A stretch of 64,000 nt of DNA. It comes from Saccharicrinis aurantiacus (GTDB taxonomy: Bacteria > Bacteroidota > Bacteroidia > Bacteroidales > Marinilabiliaceae). Shown in pieces: positions 62,522-64,000 of this stretch (positions are counted from its first letter, which is position 1; each line of letters starts with the position of its first letter). The position numbers were made by a program, and so were the translations under genes. Under the pieces are notes generated by a model. That model was not told where the DNA came from, did not search any database, and worked only from the letters and a program-made list of their open reading frames with translations. The DNA lies in assembly GCF_001660705.2 (NCBI RefSeq), contig NZ_LYBV02000033.1, positions 62,001 through 126,000 on the forward strand, read 5' to 3'.

Positions 62522-63127
62522 TTAATCTTTAAAATAGTTGCGTTGAAAAAGTAACAAAATCCCTATCCCAATAGAAATAGCGGAATCTGCTACATTAAAC
62601 ACAGGTCTAAAAAAAACGAAATGATCACCTCCCCAGAATGGTACCCAATCAGGAAAATAGCCATCTACAAGCGGGAAGTAAAACATATCCACGACTTTTC
62701 CGTGCAAAAATGATGCATAACCTCCTCCTTCGGGCAGAAACGTAGCTACTTGCGGATAACTATCACTAAACAACAAGCCATAAAATGCACTATCGATTAT
62801 ATTGCCTAATGCACCTGCTAAAACAAGTGAAATACTTACAATTAAACCCGTTGGTGCTTTCTTTTTAGTTAGTTGATATAAATAATATCCTATTCCGAAT
62901 ACAGCTACTATTCTAAAAACACTTAACAGAACCTTACCAAACTTACCAGCTAGTTCCATTCCAAAAGCCATACCATTATTCTCAATAAAATGAATAATAA
63001 ACCAATCGCCAATAATATTAAACTCCTCTCCAAGCATCATATTGGTTTTAACCCATATCTTTAATGCTTGATCAACAATTAACACAAGAGCCACAATAAC
63101 AATTGGGCGTTTTAATAATGATAACAT
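62522..63127 (-). CDS. lspA: Lipoprotein signal peptidase (signal peptidase II)
   Basis: 201 residues. Four transmembrane helices. Conserved blocks: IVDQALKIWVK, FIENNGMAFGM, LAGALGNIIDSAFYG with catalytic Asp 112, and PVFNVADSAISIGIGIL with catalytic Asp 181. The two Asp are farther apart than in E. coli because of an insert (about 120-170: SDSYPQVATFLPEGGGYASF, HGKVVDMFYFPLVDGYFPDW) typical of Bacteroidota LspA. The enzyme cleaves prolipoproteins. It follows the dksA-like and ileS genes on the same strand. Confidence 0.95.
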   Translation of the reverse strand: MLSLLKRPIVIVALVLIVDQALKIWVKTNMMLGEEFNIIGDWFIIHFIENNGMAFGMELAGKFGKVLLSVFRIVAVFGIGYYLYQLTKKKAPTGLIVSISLVLAGALGNIIDSAFYGLLFSDSYPQVATFLPEGGGYASFLHGKVVDMFYFPLVDGYFPDWVPFWGGDHFVFFRPVFNVADSAISIGIGILLLFQRNYFKD

Positions 63128-63239
63128 ACCTCTGTAAATAAGAAATGTGGCAGCAGACTTTTGGTTTCAATAGCCGCTACCACACAGAATAAGTTTATAA
63201 TAATCTTAGATTTCAATATCCATTAAGAACTTAAGAAAT

Positions 63240-63617
63240 CTATTTTTGATTCTTTTTGGCATCTATACTCAATGTAGCATGAGGCACTGCACGTAATCGC
63301 TCTTTAGAGATTAACTTTCCAGTTTCACGACATACACCATATGATTTATTCTCAATACGGATTAATGCAGCTTGCAAATGCTGAATAAACTTCAATTGAC
63401 GTTGAGCTAGCTTACCAGCTTCTTCTTTAGACAATACAGATGCTCCTTCTTCTAAAACTTTAAAAGTAGGGGATGTATCTTGAGTATCATTACCATCGCC
63501 ATGCGTAATGGTATTTCTTAAAAGTTCATAATCTTTTTTGGCTTTATCCAATTTACCATTGATTATGTCTTTGAACTCTTGTAACTCTGCATCAGAATAT
63601 TTTGTTTTTTCAGCCAT
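63240..63617 (-). CDS. DksA/TraR-family protein with degenerate zinc finger
   Basis: 125 residues. A coiled-coil hairpin (about 8-75) precedes ALIRIENKSYGVCRETGKLI and SKERLRAVPHATLSI, the C-terminal DksA/TraR pattern. Only one Cys of the four zinc ligands remains (C-x-x-T); the second pair is lost. Zinc-free family members are known. It probably binds RNA polymerase's secondary channel, but no direct sign of activity. It begins 15 bases after ileS and precedes lspA, a gene order ileS-dksA-lspA usual in Bacteroidota. Confidence 0.88.
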   Translation of the reverse strand: MAEKTKYSDAELQEFKDIINGKLDKAKKDYELLRNTITHGDGNDTQDTSPTFKVLEEGASVLSKEEAGKLAQRQLKFIQHLQAALIRIENKSYGVCRETGKLISKERLRAVPHATLSIDAKKNQK

Positions 63618-63632
63618 AGTGGTAGTTTTTTG

Positions 63633-64000
63633 TTATGAAACTTGTTTTTTTACTGCAATGTAAATTTCAACACCTGCTTCTATCTCAACAACAATACTGT
63701 TATTTTCACAGTTTGAATCTACAAGCTTAACTTTATCTGCTAATGTTTGAGCCGCAATATAATCTTTATAGTTAATTACGGCATTATTTATAATGTCATT
63801 TTTCTGAATTTCAACAATAACTTTATCTGTTACATCAAAACCTGAATCCTTTCTAATATTCTGTATACGATTTACAAATTCTCTGGCAATTCCTTCCTGA
63901 CGTAAATCATCTGTTATGTTAATATCTAAGGCTACAGTTAACTTTCCTTCATTTGCAACTAACCACCCTGGAATATCTTCAGACATGATCTCAACATCCT
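63633..64000 (-). CDS. ileS: Isoleucyl-tRNA synthetase, C-terminal end (5' part outside window)
   Basis: The frame stays open through base 64000, giving at least the last 122 codons. DVEIMSEDIPGWLVANEGKL, TVALDINITDDLRQEGIARE and FVNRIQNIRKDSGFDVTDKV match the C-terminal domain of the long IleRS form. The in-frame ATG at 63986 is internal. Its catalytic domains lie outside the window. Confidence 0.93.
   Translation of the reverse strand, partial: DVEIMSEDIPGWLVANEGKLTVALDINITDDLRQEGIAREFVNRIQNIRKDSGFDVTDKVIVEIQKNDIINNAVINYKDYIAAQTLADKVKLVDSNCENNSIVVEIEAGVEIYIAVKKQVS

Overview
The window reads as chromosomal DNA of a Bacteroidota species, most likely a marine member of the Bacteroidales/Marinilabiliales type (inference). 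Evidence: a type IX secretion sorting domain, DUF4296, DUF4924, DUF6261 and PorT-like beta-barrel families, an absence of clear Shine-Dalgarno sequences, and repeated TAnnTTTG boxes of the Bacteroidetes sigma-ABfr type a short way upstream of many genes. A complete seven-gene Mrp Na+/H+ antiporter operon and a GH16 glycanase with an agarase/porphyranase-like active site fit a saline, algal-polysaccharide habitat.

Layout. 1-4800: the 5' part of a subtilisin-like protease (minus), a membrane TPR/LuxR-type regulator (plus), a T9SS-exported protein (minus), and a gene-poor stretch with a perfect 27-bp inverted repeat. 4800-10370: housekeeping genes manA, engB, prs, rplY, pth, an Hsp15-like S4 protein, a DUF4924 protein and ywbE. 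10690-16165: mrpABCDEFG (minus). 16400-23500: nudix hydrolase, tRNA-Cys, folB, glnS, ppc, udk. 23500-31930: an accessory-looking region with a 21-bp tandem array, copies of a dispersed palindromic repeat, a beta-barrel protein, a SirTM sirtuin/zinc-macrodomain pair (ADP-ribosylation and its reversal), a double SnoaL protein, a structured non-coding element, an AraC regulator with a divergent PorT-like gene, and a secreted GH16 enzyme. 32070-40200: gltX, B12-dependent ribonucleotide reductase nrdJ, waaA, pgk, cysQ. 40200-62350: a surface-polysaccharide locus on the minus strand, running from the export/chain-length genes (wza, wzz) through epimerase, flippase, glycosyltransferases, pyruvyl- and acetyltransferase-like genes, a polymerase candidate and rfbA/C/B, with wzi and the priming sugar transferase at its distal end. 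62520-64000: lspA, a DksA-like protein and the 3' end of ileS.

How the genes fit together. The polysaccharide locus has nearly every part of a Wzx/Wzy pathway: a priming phosphosugar transferase, nucleotide-sugar enzymes, five glycosyltransferase-like proteins, flippase, candidate polymerase, chain-length protein, outer-membrane exporter and a Wzi-like surface protein. The dTDP-4-dehydrorhamnose reductase (rfbD) is not in the window. A broken DUF6261 gene sits inside the locus.

The most unusual observations are non-coding: a nine-unit array of exact 21-bp period bounded by 9-bp inverted repeats; a dispersed palindromic element present four times and twice found next to such 21-bp units; a 44-bp-period array of alternating inverted 12-mers; a putative pseudoknot-forming element downstream of the AraC gene; and perfect palindromes at 4541-4596 and 62452-62473. 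Among proteins, the two-gene SirTM/Zn-macrodomain pair without lipoylation partners and a PEP carboxylase with Asp in place of the second catalytic His stand out. No CRISPR array, prophage or complete insertion sequence was seen.
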